Positions 12,321-25,670 are shown, counted from the stretch's first letter. The stretch is DNA of 64,000 nucleotides from Viscum album (GCA_963277665.1 OY728123.1:632026915-632090914); one strand, 5' to 3'. Notes: generated by a model from the sequence alone, not told the origin. Numbers and translations are program-made.

Positions 12321-14857
12321 TGAATAATAAAGTACAATGAAAATATGTAATATTTACAAAATCATATAAAAACCCCCAAAAAATGAAGTACACCCCCACC
12401 TATGATGACAACCCTTCCCCTACACATAATTCTTATAATATCATGAAATATACTGTGAGTAGGCTAGCAATAGATATAATAGTATTTTAACATGAATCAT
12501 TTCCTCACAATTTCATTCATTTATTCTATGAGAAAAAGTAGGATTGATGTCAAGGGGGTATAGGATAATTTTTTAAATGAATAAAATTTCCTCAATCATA
12601 TTAAAATTGATTTTATCCATTCATGTATTTGATAAGATACTAGGAATTCTCTATGAGATAAATATGCCTAAGCCTCTTAAGAAATATAATATAGACTAAT
12701 GTGGGAAAATATGGTTCTTAATTTTTCTTAGGGATGAGAACAAATGGTTTTGTAAAATTAAACATGTAAATACAAAAAGAAACCAATCCCTATCAATTTT
12801 ATAAAATCAAAACATGTCAAATCTATGAGTAATTTCATCTAGAAAAATCAAATCATCTCCAAAAAACATGATTTTTTTATTTAAACCCCTCATACTTAAC
12901 CTTACTCATCCATTTTACCATTTAACTCATCTAATATTGTCAAAATTTAAAATTAAAACGTGGAATAGTTATTATTCCTAGAAACTTATGTCTCCTATAT
13001 CGAAACAAGATCTCTAGAGTTGAAGTATTGTATGAAATTTTCATTTAAATGTCTAAATAAGATTAAAATTATGTGATAAAATAAAATAAAATAAACTCAT
13101 CCTTAACCTAAAATAATTATTTAGTTAATATCATTGAAGTTATGGTTGTGTAGGGTTTGTTTCATAGTTTTTATAGTGTAAATTATACTTTTTACGATAT
13201 AACCACCTTTTATATCATAATATCATTTTTATGAAATAATATACTTTTCTAGTGTGAACTATGTATATTCTTCAGTTTCTTCTTATATTTATTTGTTTCA
13301 TCAAAATTAAAGACCTACAAAATAAAACAACTCTTTAGGTATAAGGACCATGTCAATATAATCCACAAATTATAGATGGATTGGGAAACATCATAATATA
13401 TTCCTAAAAGAAATTGAAAACTAAATTAAAATTAAAATAATAGAAACAAAATAAATAAAATAAAGATAAATCATGGTATAGTCTCTCAAGAGGGACTTAG
13501 GTTTTGACATCCTCTAGATTGTTAGTACCATCTTTAATATGTAATCTTTTAATGGGTGGAGTTTCTTATCCCTGAACCTCCACATGTTGTTCCTTCCAGA
13601 TTTCACTAATTTTTCCTCATTATACAGGACTCCATGTATATAGTACAGCAGATCCTCCCCCATCAATATATGGTAAAACTAAAATCTAAGGGTAGGATGA
13701 AGTATGGGTCCTCCTCTGTTTCATTTTCTACTAGTGAAACCTTTTTTTCATTCTGAAGTGCCTTCTCCAGATATACTGCATCAAAATAGTAATGAAATAG
13801 TGAATTAGAATATAATTGAATTTTTAAAAATATTAAACTTGATTAATTAATCTTTAATTATTCCCCTTTTATGTAGGAATTTTTTTATGGTTATTTAGGT
13901 ATAGCCACTTGGATATCCTCATGGTCTTCCTCTAGTAAGTGTTCTATATATTCTCAAATCGCTATATTTTTTTCAACAGCTGCATTCTATTTTTCATAAT
14001 CTTACTCTTGGGAATAATAATAGTTAGGAGATTATGTAAAATAAAAACATATGGGAGTGGTACACAATTTAGATTCTGAGAAATTAAATAGAATTGAGTT
14101 TATGAAATAATCAACTCCTAGATTTGGTTCATCTTCAATCATTTCTTAAGTGGAAAGTGCTTTTTAGAGTGGAGTAGTAGAATATGGAGGCAGGTATTTA
14201 GGATCCTCCAGAACATCTAGAAATTCCACCACTTGGGGGGTTGATTCATCTACCATGGCCAGAGTGATAATCAATAGTAATGATTATTCAACTTTTTCAA
14301 TTATTGGGAGATTATGTTTCACTTTGTAATTGTTCCATAAGTTTTCTATATCTTTTTGATCTCTCACTCATAGTTCAGAAAGAAATAATTCCTCATCATG
14401 AATCCACTCTATCTCTTCATGGATGGTATGGATCTAGATATTTAGATAGTTGGGTTGCATATATTCTTTAATTACTACCTCAACTACATGAATATCTTCA
14501 GAAAAATAAGAATATCCATTGGTAATTTCTCTTTGGTCCTTAGTCCTTGACTCTCTTCTTGGAGTTTATCGACCATGTACATCAGTTCATAATGTGAAAA
14601 ATTGGTCTCTTATCTATTTTACATTTTCTTGACCAGTACAATAAGATAATCTACCCTTTTTAGGGCCACCTCATCATGTTAAATCACTTGGCCTTTCACT
14701 TTTGGGTTATAATTCTTTAAATAATAGTGGTAGTTAGAATAAATTATGGGAAAATATTTGGATAATTTTTCTAAAGACAAAAAAAATTATATAAAAAAAT
14801 AAAAATTATAAATAATGTAAGAAAAAGTTCTTAACTCCCCAAAAATAGTGCCAATTT
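12321..14857 (-). other. Element C internal region, unidentified and possibly former coding sequence
   Basis: 2.5 kb between element A and the C 5' LTR. Some minus-strand pieces look formerly coding: around 13580-13675 a stretch reading through MGEDLLYYIHGVLYNEE, and around 14500-14590 a charged segment (MYMVDKLQEESQGLRTKEK). These shift frame and I cannot match them to a family. Positions just inside the primer site would suit a gag. No RT, integrase or protease motif was seen. Confidence 0.3.
14836..14853 (-). other. Decayed tRNA-Asp-type primer-binding site of element C
   Basis: Minus strand TGGCACTATTTTTGGGGA against the canonical TGGCGCCGTTGCCGGGGA. 12 of 18 positions match and five of the six differences are C-to-T or G-to-A, the pattern of methyl-cytosine decay. 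It is followed outward by aaat and then a sequence ending …GTGAAACA, a plausible LTR end. Confidence 0.5.
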
Positions 14858-15499
14858 TGTTTCACCTTACATAGGGCGGTACAAAATATTATTTGTTTTC
14901 ATAATATAGAATAGAGGCTGAATAGGTTTATCTCACTTGAGAATCATCACATTTAATCAAACACTGATCTCTAAATAACATAATTTATTTATTTATTTAT
15001 TATATTTTATTTATGAAAATGGTGGCTTTGAGATTCACATTGGAAAATAATGAGTTAAAAAAACATAAAACAAAATATAGATGAATATGCATAAATACTG
15101 AATGTTGGGGAGAAATTCCTTGGTCCTAGAGTTTGGTTTCACAATTTCCTTAATTATTAAATCCATTTTGAAAATATAGTCATTTTCATACATGTATTTA
15201 TATTCCCTACCCTGAGAGATATTCTTATAATTCCATGGAAACAACTTGGTCATGCCAAACTTCACAAAATCCTATTAAAAAATATGAATGAATATCAGAG
15301 TCATACCATGATGTGTGTTAATTGGACATATGAAATTCCCTCTCATTCACCAAAAATGAAATTAAAAAAATTAATAATTAAAGTGTAATAATTATGAATA
15401 TCATGATACATCCCCCAATTCTAAGAATTTGGTTATTCATTTTTCATTGTTAAGTGAAAAATATCATTGTGGAAAGAGGGAATATAGATATAGATTGAG
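14858..15499 (-). repeat. Element C, 5' LTR, inner segment (left of element B)
   Basis: From the primer site to the insertion point of B. 15430-15499 aligns with 145-215 of the left LTR (tcattg.taagtgaaa…). 14858-15429 has no partner in the window because the CACTA element cuts the other LTR. No gene; frames such as 15035-15265 on the minus strand cannot be supported. The last five bases (ttgag, 15495-15499) are the target duplication of B. Confidence 0.5.
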
Positions 15500-17665
15500 T
15501 ATAACAACCATGTACTTTATTACATTCTTAAATATGATTTATTACATAAACTTGCACTAAAGAAAAATCTGTGGATCGAGAGGTCTAGTGTCTTGGGAAA
15601 TTAGGAACATTACATAAAAACATAGAACATAAAACACAACATCTTTATTGAAATATTATTTTACATGACCACTACATTCCTTTGTACTTAGCATTGAATG
15701 GGATATCCTTAAGACAGGCATAAGAAAATGGTGATCAATAAAGCCTAGTAATGGAGAAAACAAGGAATAACATGAATCATATAGTACATTTTAGGCAATA
15801 GGAATATCAATGGATCACAACAAAAACATGAACATAAAGTAATGATATAGAATGGTTATCAAAACATGGAAATATGGCAATAACATTTAACATGATATTA
15901 GCATGAGCCAAGTCTCATTGCACATGGAGCATGAACAAAAGCTCATTGTACTTGATGTAGAATGAGTAAAACCTCATTTCACTTTAATTATTATGAGTAA
16001 ACCCTCATTGCACTTGATGTATCATGATAATAATATTTACCCAATTCGTTGGAGTGCTATCAGGGTGCACCCTTTAAAAACATTTCATTTCATGCATAAG
16101 TGTTCCACATAGGTCATACAACATGGATTCATTAATCATAATAATTTATTCCATAAATAAGAGATGTGGAAGACATAAATGTAATTCCTCAATAAACAAG
16201 TACATGTATATAAAGGTGAATACCCTTGATAGAGAAATGGGTATGGTATTCACTTACATGATGATTTTGGCATGGGAAATTTTGGTGTAACTTTGGCACC
16301 ATAACGACGTCAAATAGAAATCATAAAATGGGTTTATGAAAGAGAAGGGTGTATATCATTATCTATATATGAAATTTAAAGTAAGGGGTTATTTTAATAT
16401 AATATCTTAACATATTTAATTTAATTTAGATGCATAATATAGAATAATTGTTTGAATGTAAATGAGGAGAGAGAAATCCATTACGGAATTTTGGCATGGT
16501 AATAGGTGTAAATGGGAGAAATTAATGAGAGATAAAGTGGTATATCATCATTAAAACCTAAGTATGGAAGTATATGGGAGGTTAAAAATCATACCCAAAC
16601 TTTTTTAATTGAAATTCAATGGGTATAATAATATAAAAAATCTTGAAACAAATATGAAAGGAATAAATTCCTTACATGGAAGTGTGATCCCAAAGACTTG
16701 AGAGAGGCTTTAAAGATACTTATATGGATTATGAGGCACCTTGGGAGGATTCTCGAGAGAGGAGGGAAGAGGTTGGTCGACATCCAATTGGTTTGGGTGA
16801 AGAGGAATGAGAGATTGAGTGGGTTTATATAGGAAAAATAGTGAATTCTTTATTATTTAGGTTTTGGACACTACACATTAAACTAATCAAAACCACAAAC
16901 AATCCCATGGTTTTTGCCCATGGTATTTTCCAAAGAGGATTTGAAAACGTTATTTTTTAATTACAATGGCATAAATTCTTAAAATATTAGGATTTCATAT
17001 GTGGAGGTGAGTCACACTCTCAAGGAAATCATTTTAAAACATTAAATGCTTTATAAGTCTTGGAGGGTCCACTATGGCACCATAAAATTAATAAAAAAAA
17101 TATATAATAACATTATTTTAAATTTAAAACATATATTGGCCCAATATTTAAATTATAGTATTTTATTATATCACTATTGGGTCATTATGATGTCATAAAA
17201 CACATTATATATTTAAACAATATTTATATTTACCCAAAAATTGATTGTCACAGAAAATTATGAAAAATTCACTATTGGATAATTTTGACATCATGATTAC
17301 AAAAATAATATTCATTTTATCTAAATAATTTTCTAAATATTTGAATTATCACTTTTAGAATAATAACCAATATTAATTAAAAATTCATGTGTTTTGACCA
17401 AAACAGTTTTCAACCCTTAATAAAAATTACAATTGTATTCGTAAAAAATATACGATAATTTATATTTAATAAAAATTGATTTATTACCAATATTTAATTA
17501 AAATATATTTTAATTGAAAATTAAATTAATTCTTAAAAATAGATTTATATATTGAATATTCACTTAAAATATTATTTGTGCTTTGAAAACCATTTACAAA
17601 GTAACAATAATAAAATGAATGTATATTATTTATTCTATAAAAAAATAATTCACATAATTATAGTG

Positions 17666-17935
17666 CTACGGTCTTATTACATAACCCCTTATAACACCCG
17701 TATAAGACCTAAGGGTATGTTGTGCAATGGTGACAAACTCTTGGGGTAGCTCGGCTAACATCGCTTTGGTGGTCATCTCTATTAACTTCCACTTCTCCCA
17801 TAGTCAGTTTCGTTCAAGCTTAACATGATGAAGCTCAACTTGAGTTTGGTCAAGAGAGAATCCCAATGATTCTAACTCCTTTTCAAGCTTCGAAAAATGG
17901 TCTTCCTATAAATCAATTATACTAGATGAGGTCAT
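17666..17935 (-). pseudogene. LTR leader ORF, 3' LTR copy of element B (two stops)
   Basis: 90 codons from ATG (17935) to TAG (17666-17668), with in-frame stops at codons 10 and 44. The predicted product is a small charged protein. Around residues 15-55 it has leucine/glutamate spacing suited to a coiled coil (HFSKLEKELESLGFSLDQ), then EMTTKAML, ELPQ and TLRSY motifs, and the C-terminus VIRGYVIRP. The same frame, length and motifs occur at 25360-25629 and in both LTRs of element D, while sequence before and after the frame does not align between families. It begins about 40 bp after the LTR TATA box, on the sense strand of the element. I do not recognise the family; a regulatory or RNA-binding leader protein is only a guess. 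Confidence 0.6.
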
Positions 17936-17972
17936 CACTTCCTTTTTCTGATTAAATTGGATTTGTTAAATC

Positions 17973-17984
17973 CCTATATTTATA
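17973..17984 (-). promoter_or_regulatory. LTR TATA box of element B (3' LTR)
   Basis: Minus strand TATAAATATAGG, about 180 bp inside the LTR start. The leader-ORF ATG at 17935 lies about 40 bp further on, so the predicted 5' untranslated region is only 10-15 nt. Confidence 0.6.
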
Positions 17985-18163
17985 CTGATCATGTTATCAC
18001 TATTCAAAAACTATATCATCAAAGGTAACAATTATTAATGGTATTTTAAAATACAAAAACATAAAACCAAGTACGTTCATATGTTTTATATAACTATTTT
18101 ACATAATAATACATTTAATTATATCAAGATAATGTTTCATTAATAAAATTTTGGGTCATTACA

Positions 18164-18180
18164 ATCTACACCCTTTAAGG
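18164..18180 (-). other. Polypurine tract of element B
   Basis: Minus strand ccttaaagggtgtagat immediately before the LTR. Weak but in the expected position; the matching tract in D (31896-31909) is much cleaner. Confidence 0.5.
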
Positions 18181-18199
18181 AATTTTTCCCTCAAAATTT

Positions 18200-19425
18200 C
18201 ATTTTCCCATAATAAAACAGGTGAGGGTAACTCTACTTCATCACTTCCTCTGATTCCCACATCAACTCTTCAAACATTTAGTTTCACCAAAACACCTTAA
18301 GGAGGAGCATTGTCATATTTCGTAGAACGTTTTCCCTACGATCTAAGATCTTCACCATATTCTATTCATAGGAGTTTTCATTCTCCAATGGTACCACCTC
18401 TAGATTGAGTACATGCAATGGTTCAGGTATGTATTTTCGCAAGAGTGATACATGGAATACATCATATACATTAGATGGGTTTTGTGGGAGTTCTATTCAA
18501 TAGGCCACTACTCCAATGTGATCAAGGATCTCAAAATGGATGATATACCTTAGACTAAGATTTCCCTTCTTACCAAATCTCATAACCCTCTTCCATGGTG
18601 ATATGCAGAGGAATACCATATATCCAACATCAAACTCTAGGTCTCGTCAATGATTATAAGCATATCTCTTTTTTCGACTCTGATTAGCTTTAATGTTTTG
18701 TTGGATGGTCTTAAAATTCTCCACCATTTCTTCAACAATATTTGGACCTAGGAGTTTTCTCTCCCCAACTTCCTCCTAACATGTCGGTGTTCTGCATCTA
18801 TTCCTATAAAGGGATTCATATGGAGGCATTTGGATTCTTGAGTGAAAACTATTATTATAAGAGAACTCAACAAGGGGAATATGTTGATCTCATCCTAATT
18901 TAAAGTCTATTGAAAATGATCTAAAAATGTTCTAAAGTGTTTGGATAGTCCACTCAGATTGGTTATCAATTTGAGGATGATAAGATTTACTGATGTTCAG
19001 CTCAATATTCAGAGTATGTTGGTGACTCTTCCAGAACATAGAGGTGAATCTTTGATCTCGATTGGATACAATTGATAGTGGTACTCCTTGAATCCTTACC
19101 ACTTCTCTAATTTATATCCGTGTCTGTTGATCAAATTATAAATCCTTTCGAATTTCAATGAAGTGTTCACTCTTTTTAAGATGATCCACAACATCCCAGA
19201 TAGCATTATTTCCATTTTATTTCTTCATATGTCTGTTGATAAATTCCATGGTTATGTTTTCCCATTTTCATATTGGTATGGGTAATGTTTGCATCATCCC
19301 CTTATAATTATTCCTCTCATCCTTCACTTGTTGACATAAAAAAAACTTTTATGTATACTCAGTGATATCCTTCTTCATATTATCCTACCAATAAATCTCT
19401 TAGAGTTCTCAATACATATTTTTTT
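18200..19425 (-). pseudogene. Integrase and chromodomain remnant of element B
   Basis: Reading right to left: a zinc-binding region near 19370-19425 (DNMKKDITEYT), then the catalytic core with WENITMEFI (first Asp region, D changed to E), GVPLSIVSNRDQRFTS (second Asp region, D changed to N) and a segment corresponding to DNQSEWTIQTL (third, Glu kept), then VEFSYNNSFHSRIQMPPYE and the C-terminal domain with VMRFGKKGNLSLRYI and VYDVFHVSLLRKYIPEP. The chromodomain follows at about 18215-18340 (ILDRRENVLRN, FEELMWESEEVMK, YPHLF). Integrase inserts the cDNA; the chromodomain targets chromatin. Several stops. Confidence 0.8.
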
Positions 19426-19739
19426 TCCTGGGTGAAAGGAGAAATTTGAACTATGTGCATCATCCAAAAGTTATTTCTTTAAAACTGGATTTGATGAACC
19501 ACATAGTATTGACCCAAATATTACAATTCCATCTTTATTAACATTGAACTCTGAGGATTTCCATTTTCGGGTAGTTTCCATTTTCTTTTGAATTCCAAAA
19601 TCATCCTTTTCACCATCCTTTAACCTTTCCAAAAGAGACTATTGAATAATCATTTATGAAAGGATTGATGATGATCCCTTATTTATAACTCCTATGTATA
19701 TCTTCATAAAATATAAGAATATTGGATAATTTTCAATTC

Positions 19740-20990
19740 TCATCAATTACAGAATCTTAAGGTCCTTTCTACTAAGAACATATGCCACCTTGTTCACTTT
19801 CCTAGGGTGGTAAGGGATTGAGCAGTCACAGCCTTTGATCAACTCTAACCATCCTCGTTGGTTCATGTTTAACTCTTTCTATGTGAATATATACTTGTGG
19901 ATTTTGTGATCCATGTATATTTCATACTTCTCCCCAAAGAGTTAATCTCACCAAATTTTTAATGACAATATTACTATAGCCAACTCCATATCATGTTTTG
20001 GATAGTTTTACTCATTAACTTTCAATTTCCTTGAAGCATAAGCAATTACTTTTTTTTCATCAACAAACATCCCAGAACCTTCTTAGTATCATCCCTGAAT
20101 ACCAAAAAAAGTTCTCCACTTTTTGGTAGTATGATCATGGGTGAAATGATAAGCCTCCTTTTCAACTCCTTGAATATATCTTTGCATTCATCACTCCAAG
20201 AAAACTTGACTCCCTTTAGAGTTATCTTGGTAATAGGGTTTGACAATCATGAAAAATTTCTCACAAATTGGAAATAATATTCTTCTAACACCAGGAAGAT
20301 ATGGATATCCCTCACCAATGATGGCCTTGGTCATCCATTAATTGAATTTGTCTTGGAGGGATCCCTAGATATCCCATTTCTTCTAATTATATGACCCAAT
20401 AATGATACTTCCTTAAACCAGAAATCACACTTGTTTTACTTTTCATAGAGCTTATCCTTTCTTAAGGTATCTAGTATAGTGCTTAGATACTCTCCATGAT
20501 CCTCCTTGGTTTTGGATTATATTAGAATATCATTTATGAAGACTACCAAAAATTTGTCAAGGTAATCTCTAAAGACTCTATTAATCAAGTACATGAATAT
20601 TTCTGGATCATTATTGAGTCTAAAAGGCATTACTATGAATTCATAGTACCCGTACCTTGTATGAAAATCTGTCTTGGGGGTATCCTCCTTCTTTAACCTT
20701 ACTTTGTAATATCCCGACTAAAAATCCACGTTGTAGAAGTATTGTGCTCCACATAACTGATCTAACAAGTCATCAATTTGGAGAAGAGGATACTTGTTTT
20801 TTATCTTTATTTTGTTGAGATCGTGATAATCAATACATTGTTTCATTGACTTATCCTTCTTCTTTACGAAGAGGACTCGTGCACCCCAGTGTGAATCACT
20901 TGGGCGTATAAACCATTTATCCATATTATACTATAGTTGTTTTTTATATACTCCGGCTCTAAAATCACCATTATATATAGGCACTTTTAT
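19740..20990 (-). pseudogene. Reverse transcriptase and RNase H remnant of element B
   Basis: RT begins with [20 protein letters not shown] and [18 protein letters not shown] (20718-20924). It continues through [12 protein letters not shown] to FINDIL (20529-20534), where the first Asp of the catalytic F-x-D-D motif is Asn (GAT to AAT). The connection segment SNPITKITLKGVKFSWSDEC (20046-20246) leads to RNase H, with VIAYASRKLKVNE, NYPKHDMELA and NKVAYVLSRKDL to about 19745. RT/RNase H would copy the element RNA to DNA. Length and order are normal for a chromovirus; stops and shifts abound. Confidence 0.85.
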
Positions 20991-21235
20991 ATTGGAAAAA
21001 CCCTAGGTATAAGAACAATTGATAATTCAACATCTCTTCAAGGAGGAAGACTAGGAAATTTCTCAGGGAACACTTCAGAAAATTACCTCACAATAGGCAT
21101 GTCTTCAAGAATGGTTGCTTCCATAGACTCAATCATCTGAACAAGATACATGTACTCATAGGGTAGTAATATCCACACTTGAGATAATGGTGCTAAATAA
21201 GATTCATCTTCCTCCTTGCACTTTTATAGAAGTGG

Positions 21236-21545
21236 GGGTTAATTCACCATAAGAAGAGTGATTTCCCTCTCACAGAAATTTATGTTGACTCTGTAATGGG
21301 AAAGCCAATCAATGCCAATAATTGAATCAAATTCCACCAAAGGGAGTATGAAAAGGTACTTCAGGAAGTTAAATCAACATATGGTAATAATGGAGGAGTT
21401 ATATTCATGGGATGTAGTGATTTCTCCATTTGTCGATCTCACCAACATCTCTACTTCCATGATTTGTGGTTGTGATGGGATTGTTCTACTAAACTTTTAG
21501 GATATAAAAGAATGCGTAGATTTAGAATCAAAAATTATGTTCTCT
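21236..21545 (-). pseudogene. Aspartic protease remnant of element B
   Basis: The minus strand reads IIFDSKSTHSFIS near 21500-21540, where retroelement proteases have DSGATHSFIS, so the active-site Gly has been replaced and the Asp kept. The downstream motif IIGIDWLSHYRVNINF (about 21270-21320) matches the conserved ILGMDWL block. It lies between gag and RT, as usual. Confidence 0.7.
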
Positions 21546-21599
21546 ATTCTTCAATTAATAACTCTCATAAAAGTCACCATTTCTTTTTTGGGGGTTCTC

Positions 21600-22699
21600 A
21601 TCAGTGGTAGTGATGGAAATATCTCTCCCTTACTACCTAGGTGGTTTTTGGTTGCCACCAAAAACCCTTTTCATAGGGAACTGGTATGCCAAGTGTAATG
21701 GTTCTTTATAGTTGAAGTAATGAACAATGTTTTGAGGGTCTAATAGAGTATTCCTTTCCTCTATCATAGTACTAGGTTTTTATTGTCAGCAATTAATGGC
21801 TATGTTCCCTTCTCTTCCACACCTAAATCATTTCCTCATCCCCTTAATGAAATTTCTGGGGTTCTTCTTTCCACAACTTTGGCAAGTGGTGTGCTATAAT
21901 TTCTTAGCACCATTGGATTTATCCATCAAATCACTATAATTAATTTCCATTTTCCACTTATTATCCCTATGATACCCCTGATATTCATCGATCCCCATTT
22001 AGACATTGAGCTAACATCAGAAAATTTACTCATAGCTATCGAAGCCATGGATCGCTAGGGAATTTTGTAGGCTAAGTTTTATCCCCCCAAAGAAGTGGTA
22101 AAACTTTCATTTGGGGGTAACGACAAAGATGAAGGCATATCATGTAAGATTTGTAAATTTTTACTCATATGCTCTGATGGATTAGTCGTCTTTTTTCATG
22201 AGGGCAAGGAATTTCCTTTTCATATTATGTCTAATGGTGCGAGAAATTTTTTTATCAAAAATCAATTTCCAAAAATACTTCCATTCCAACTACTTGATCT
22301 CTTCCTCAGGCTTCATATTTTTTATCAATGTATACCATTGATCAGATTCACCCTCCATATGATAAGCATCCAGAAGAACCTTCACTTTTTTTCAATATTG
22401 AAGGATGGAAAATATCTTCTTCATGGAGTTGATTCATTGTTCCATTATTGAGGGATTAGATGATCCATTGAAAGTAGGAGGAACTTGTCTCATGAAGCAG
22501 TTGATTTCAGCTTGTTCTTTCTTATAGGGGGTTTTATGATCCTCTTGACCCATGTTTCTATTCAAAAGTGAGTTAAATGAGAGAGTATCATGAAAACGTT
22601 TTTGATTCCCACTCTCATCATATTGGGCATCTCATTAGTATAGTCCACACATTGATCTTCGCATCAGTTGTTAGCATGAGTCCTCCTATTTCTGGCCAT
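21600..22699 (-). pseudogene. gag remnant of element B
   Basis: The start ATG is at 22697-22699 (MARNRRTHAN). Landmarks toward the left: VPPTFNGSSNPSI near 22460, EGESDQWYTLIKNMKPEEE near 22320, KYFWKLIFDKKI and KRKFLALMK near 22210-22270, and two zinc knuckles near 21800-21890 (CQSCGKKN, FRCGREGNIAINC). This is the usual chromovirus capsid/nucleocapsid order. Frames are broken at several places. The frame at 22095-22451 on the plus strand is antisense to this gag and not a gene. Confidence 0.75.
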
Positions 22700-23193
22700 T
22701 GGATGGAAAAAATGAATGTTAGGGGTTACATATAAAGGGAAATCCAATGAAAAAAAAGAATAAATTATAAATTACACTTATTTCCTTAACTTATGAATTT
22801 ATAGGATTCAATCTATGTTATCCATGATCTATCTCCTAACATATATTCTTATGAGCTTTTTTTCTCCCTAAATAATGGTCCATACTAAGATTATGAATTT
22901 ACCAAAGCATATCCCTCATGAGTGTCTTAACCAAGAGTTTATAAAGGCCTATTCTCATGCACTATTTCCCACTGGATTCTAGTTCAAAGTGGCGTTTTTT
23001 TAGTTTTACCCCTAGATACATATGTGCAAGAGGCGCCTCTACTAGTTCATATCCAGACAAGGATATATTTTTTTAATAAACCACTTACTCTATACTCACA
23101 AAAAATTAGTGATTTTTTTATTATACTAAGTATTATCCCTATTTCTTTCACTTTAACATTCTAATCCAAAACCCAAAAATAACTAAACATATC

Positions 23194-23204
23194 ATCTGAT
23201 ACCA
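23194..23204 (-). other. Primer-binding site of element B (initiator tRNA-Met)
   Basis: Minus strand TGGTATCAGAT, 10 of 11 to the canonical site, separated from the LTR by two bases. Confidence 0.85.
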
Positions 23205-25359
23205 ACTATAACAACGATGCTCTTTATTACATACTTAAACATGATTAATTACATAAACTTTAACTTAAGACAACTCTGAGGATCAATAGGTCTTGTGTCT
23301 TGAGAAATTAGGAACATGACATAACACTTAGAACATAAAAGACAACATCTTTATTGAATAATTATTTTACATGACCCCAACATTCGTTCTTACTTAGCAT
23401 TGCATGGCATAACCTGAGGATATGAATAAGAAGAGGGTGAGCTATAAGGCCTAGTACAGGAGTAAACAAGTCATAACATGAATAATACAATACATTCTAG
23501 GAAATAGTTATATCAATGGAGAACAAGAGAAACATTAACATAAAGTCATGATATGTCATGGTTATCATAGCATGAAAGTGTGGCAACAACATTTAACATG
23601 GTATTATCATGAGCCAAGGATCATTTCACATGGAAAATGATTAAACCCTCATTGAAATTGATTTATAATGAGTAAACCCTAATTTCACTTGAATTGGAAT
23701 GAGTGAAACCTCATTTCACATGACATATCATGATACTAATCTTAACCCAAAGCATTGGAGCACTATTAGGGTGCACCCTATAAAAACATTTCATTTCATG
23801 CATAAGTGTGCCACATAGATCATACAACATGGATTAATTAAACATCATAATTTATTCCACTAATAATAGATATAGAATACATAAATTTAAGTCCTAAATC
23901 AGAAAGTACATGTAAATAAATTTTAATACCCTTGATAGAAAAATGGGTATGGAATTCACTTACATGATGATTTTCTCATGAGAAATTTTGGTGTAACTAT
24001 GGCTGTATAATGACGTCAAATGGAAATCATAAAATTGTTTGATGAGAGAGAAAGGGGTATGTCATCATCTATACATGAAATTTTCAGTAATGGGGTCATG
24101 TAACATAATATCCCAACATATTTAATGGAATTTAGATACATTATAAAAATTAATTTCTTGAATGTAAATGAGGATAGAGAAATACCTTACAGAATTTCGG
24201 CATAGTAACGGGTGTATATGGGACGTATTAATGAAAGAGAAAGGGGTCTATCATCATTCAAACATAAGTAGATAGGTATAGGAGAGTTTATAAATCATAC
24301 CTCAACATTTTTAATTGAAATTAAAAGGGTATAAAAACATAAAGAAACATGGAAAAAAATGAGAAAGGAAGAAATCTCATACTTGGAAGTGTGATCCCAA
24401 AGGCTTGGGAGAGTCTTGAGAGAGACATAAAGGGAGAATGGGGTGCCTTGGTATAATTATAGAGAGTATAAGAGAGATTTTGGTTGAGATATAATTGTTT
24501 TGAGTTAAGATTAATAATATATTGAGTGGTTTTATATAGGAAATGATATATAATTCTTTATTATTTAGTTTTTGGACACTACTCATTAAACTAATCAAAA
24601 CCACAAACCATTCCATGTTTTTTGCCTATTTTTTTCCAAAGGGGAGTAAGAAACATTATTTTATAATTCCAATGTCTGAACTTATTAAAATATTAGTCAT
24701 GCTTATCTGGAGGTGAGTCACACTGCAAATCATTTTAAATAGTTAAAAGGTTTTATAAGTCATGGAGGGCACCATAAAATTTTTCAAAAAAATATAAAAT
24801 CACATTATTTTAATGGTAAAACATATTTTGTCTGAATGTCCTTTATATCGTATTTTATTAGATCACTATTGGGTCATTATGATGTCATAAAACACATTAT
24901 ATATTTAAACGATATTTACTTTTTACCCAAAAAATCGACTCTCTCAGAAAATTATGAAAAATTCACTGTTAGATAATTTCAATGTCATAATTCCAAAAAT
25001 AATATTAATTTTATCTAAATAATTTTCTAAATATTTTCATTTTCACTTTTAAAATAAAAACCAACATTTATTAAAAATTCATGGGGTTTGACAAAAACAG
25101 TTTTCAACCCATAATTAAAATTACAATTGTATTCATAAATATTATAAGATAATTTATATTTAATAAAAAATTGATTTGGTAATAATATTTTATTAAAATA
25201 TTATTTAATTAAAAAATCCATTAATTATTCAAAATAGATTTATTAATTGAATAATACTAAAAATATTATTTATTCTTCAAAAACCATTTACAAAGTAACA
25301 ATATTAAAATGAATGTATATTATTTATTCTATAAAAAAATAATTCACAAAATTATAGTG

Positions 25360-25629
25360 TAAGTTTCTTGTTACATAACCCCTTATAACACCCTCATAAG
25401 ACCTAAGGGTAAGGTGTGAGATGGTGACAAACTCTTGGGGTGGCTCGGATAACATTGCTCGGGTGGTAATCTCTATTAACTTCCACTTCTCCCATAGGCA
25501 GTTCCATTCAAGCTTAAGATGTTAAAGCTCATCTTGGGCTTGTTCAATAGGGAATACCAAGGTAGATACCTCCTTTCCAAGATCCGAAAAATGGGCTTTG
25601 TATGGATCTATTATACTAGATGAGTTCAT
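25360..25629 (-). pseudogene. LTR leader ORF, 5' LTR copy of element B (one stop)
   Basis: 90 codons from ATG (25629). One in-frame stop at codon 36, and the terminal TAG has become TTA, so the frame would run on. Compared with the D copy at 31359-31628, I count 52 identical residues of 89, with no gap. Conserved pieces include AHxSxLxKEV, HxKLEWN, EITT, SEPPQ, HLTLRSY and VIRGYV. This copy lies in the 5' LTR, the one that drives the element RNA, so it would be the first frame on that RNA. Confidence 0.62.
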
Positions 25630-25670
25630 TTCTTCCTTTTTCTGAGTAAATTGGATTTTTTTAAAACCCT

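Larger units (their letters stand above)
15500..18163 (-). repeat. Element B, 3' LTR
   Basis: 2664 bp. In element orientation it starts TGTAATGACCC at 18163, has a TATA box at about 180 bp (17973-17984), a 270-bp leader frame (17666-17935), then about 2 kb of AT-rich sequence with the conserved block (16039-16073) and the splice-acceptor-like region near 15705-15745, and ends …GTTGTTATA at 15500. A tandem array of roughly 40-bp units built on tgagtaaaacctcattgcac-like sequence lies at about 15900-16025. Confidence 0.9.

Noticed and set aside
13500..14700. A host gene remnant within element C
   Set aside because: A few readable minus-strand segments exist but shift frame, match no family I recognise, and lie where an element gag would be expected.
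22095..22451. 118-codon plus-strand frame
   Set aside because: It is the antisense of the element B gag, whose minus-strand motifs are clear.
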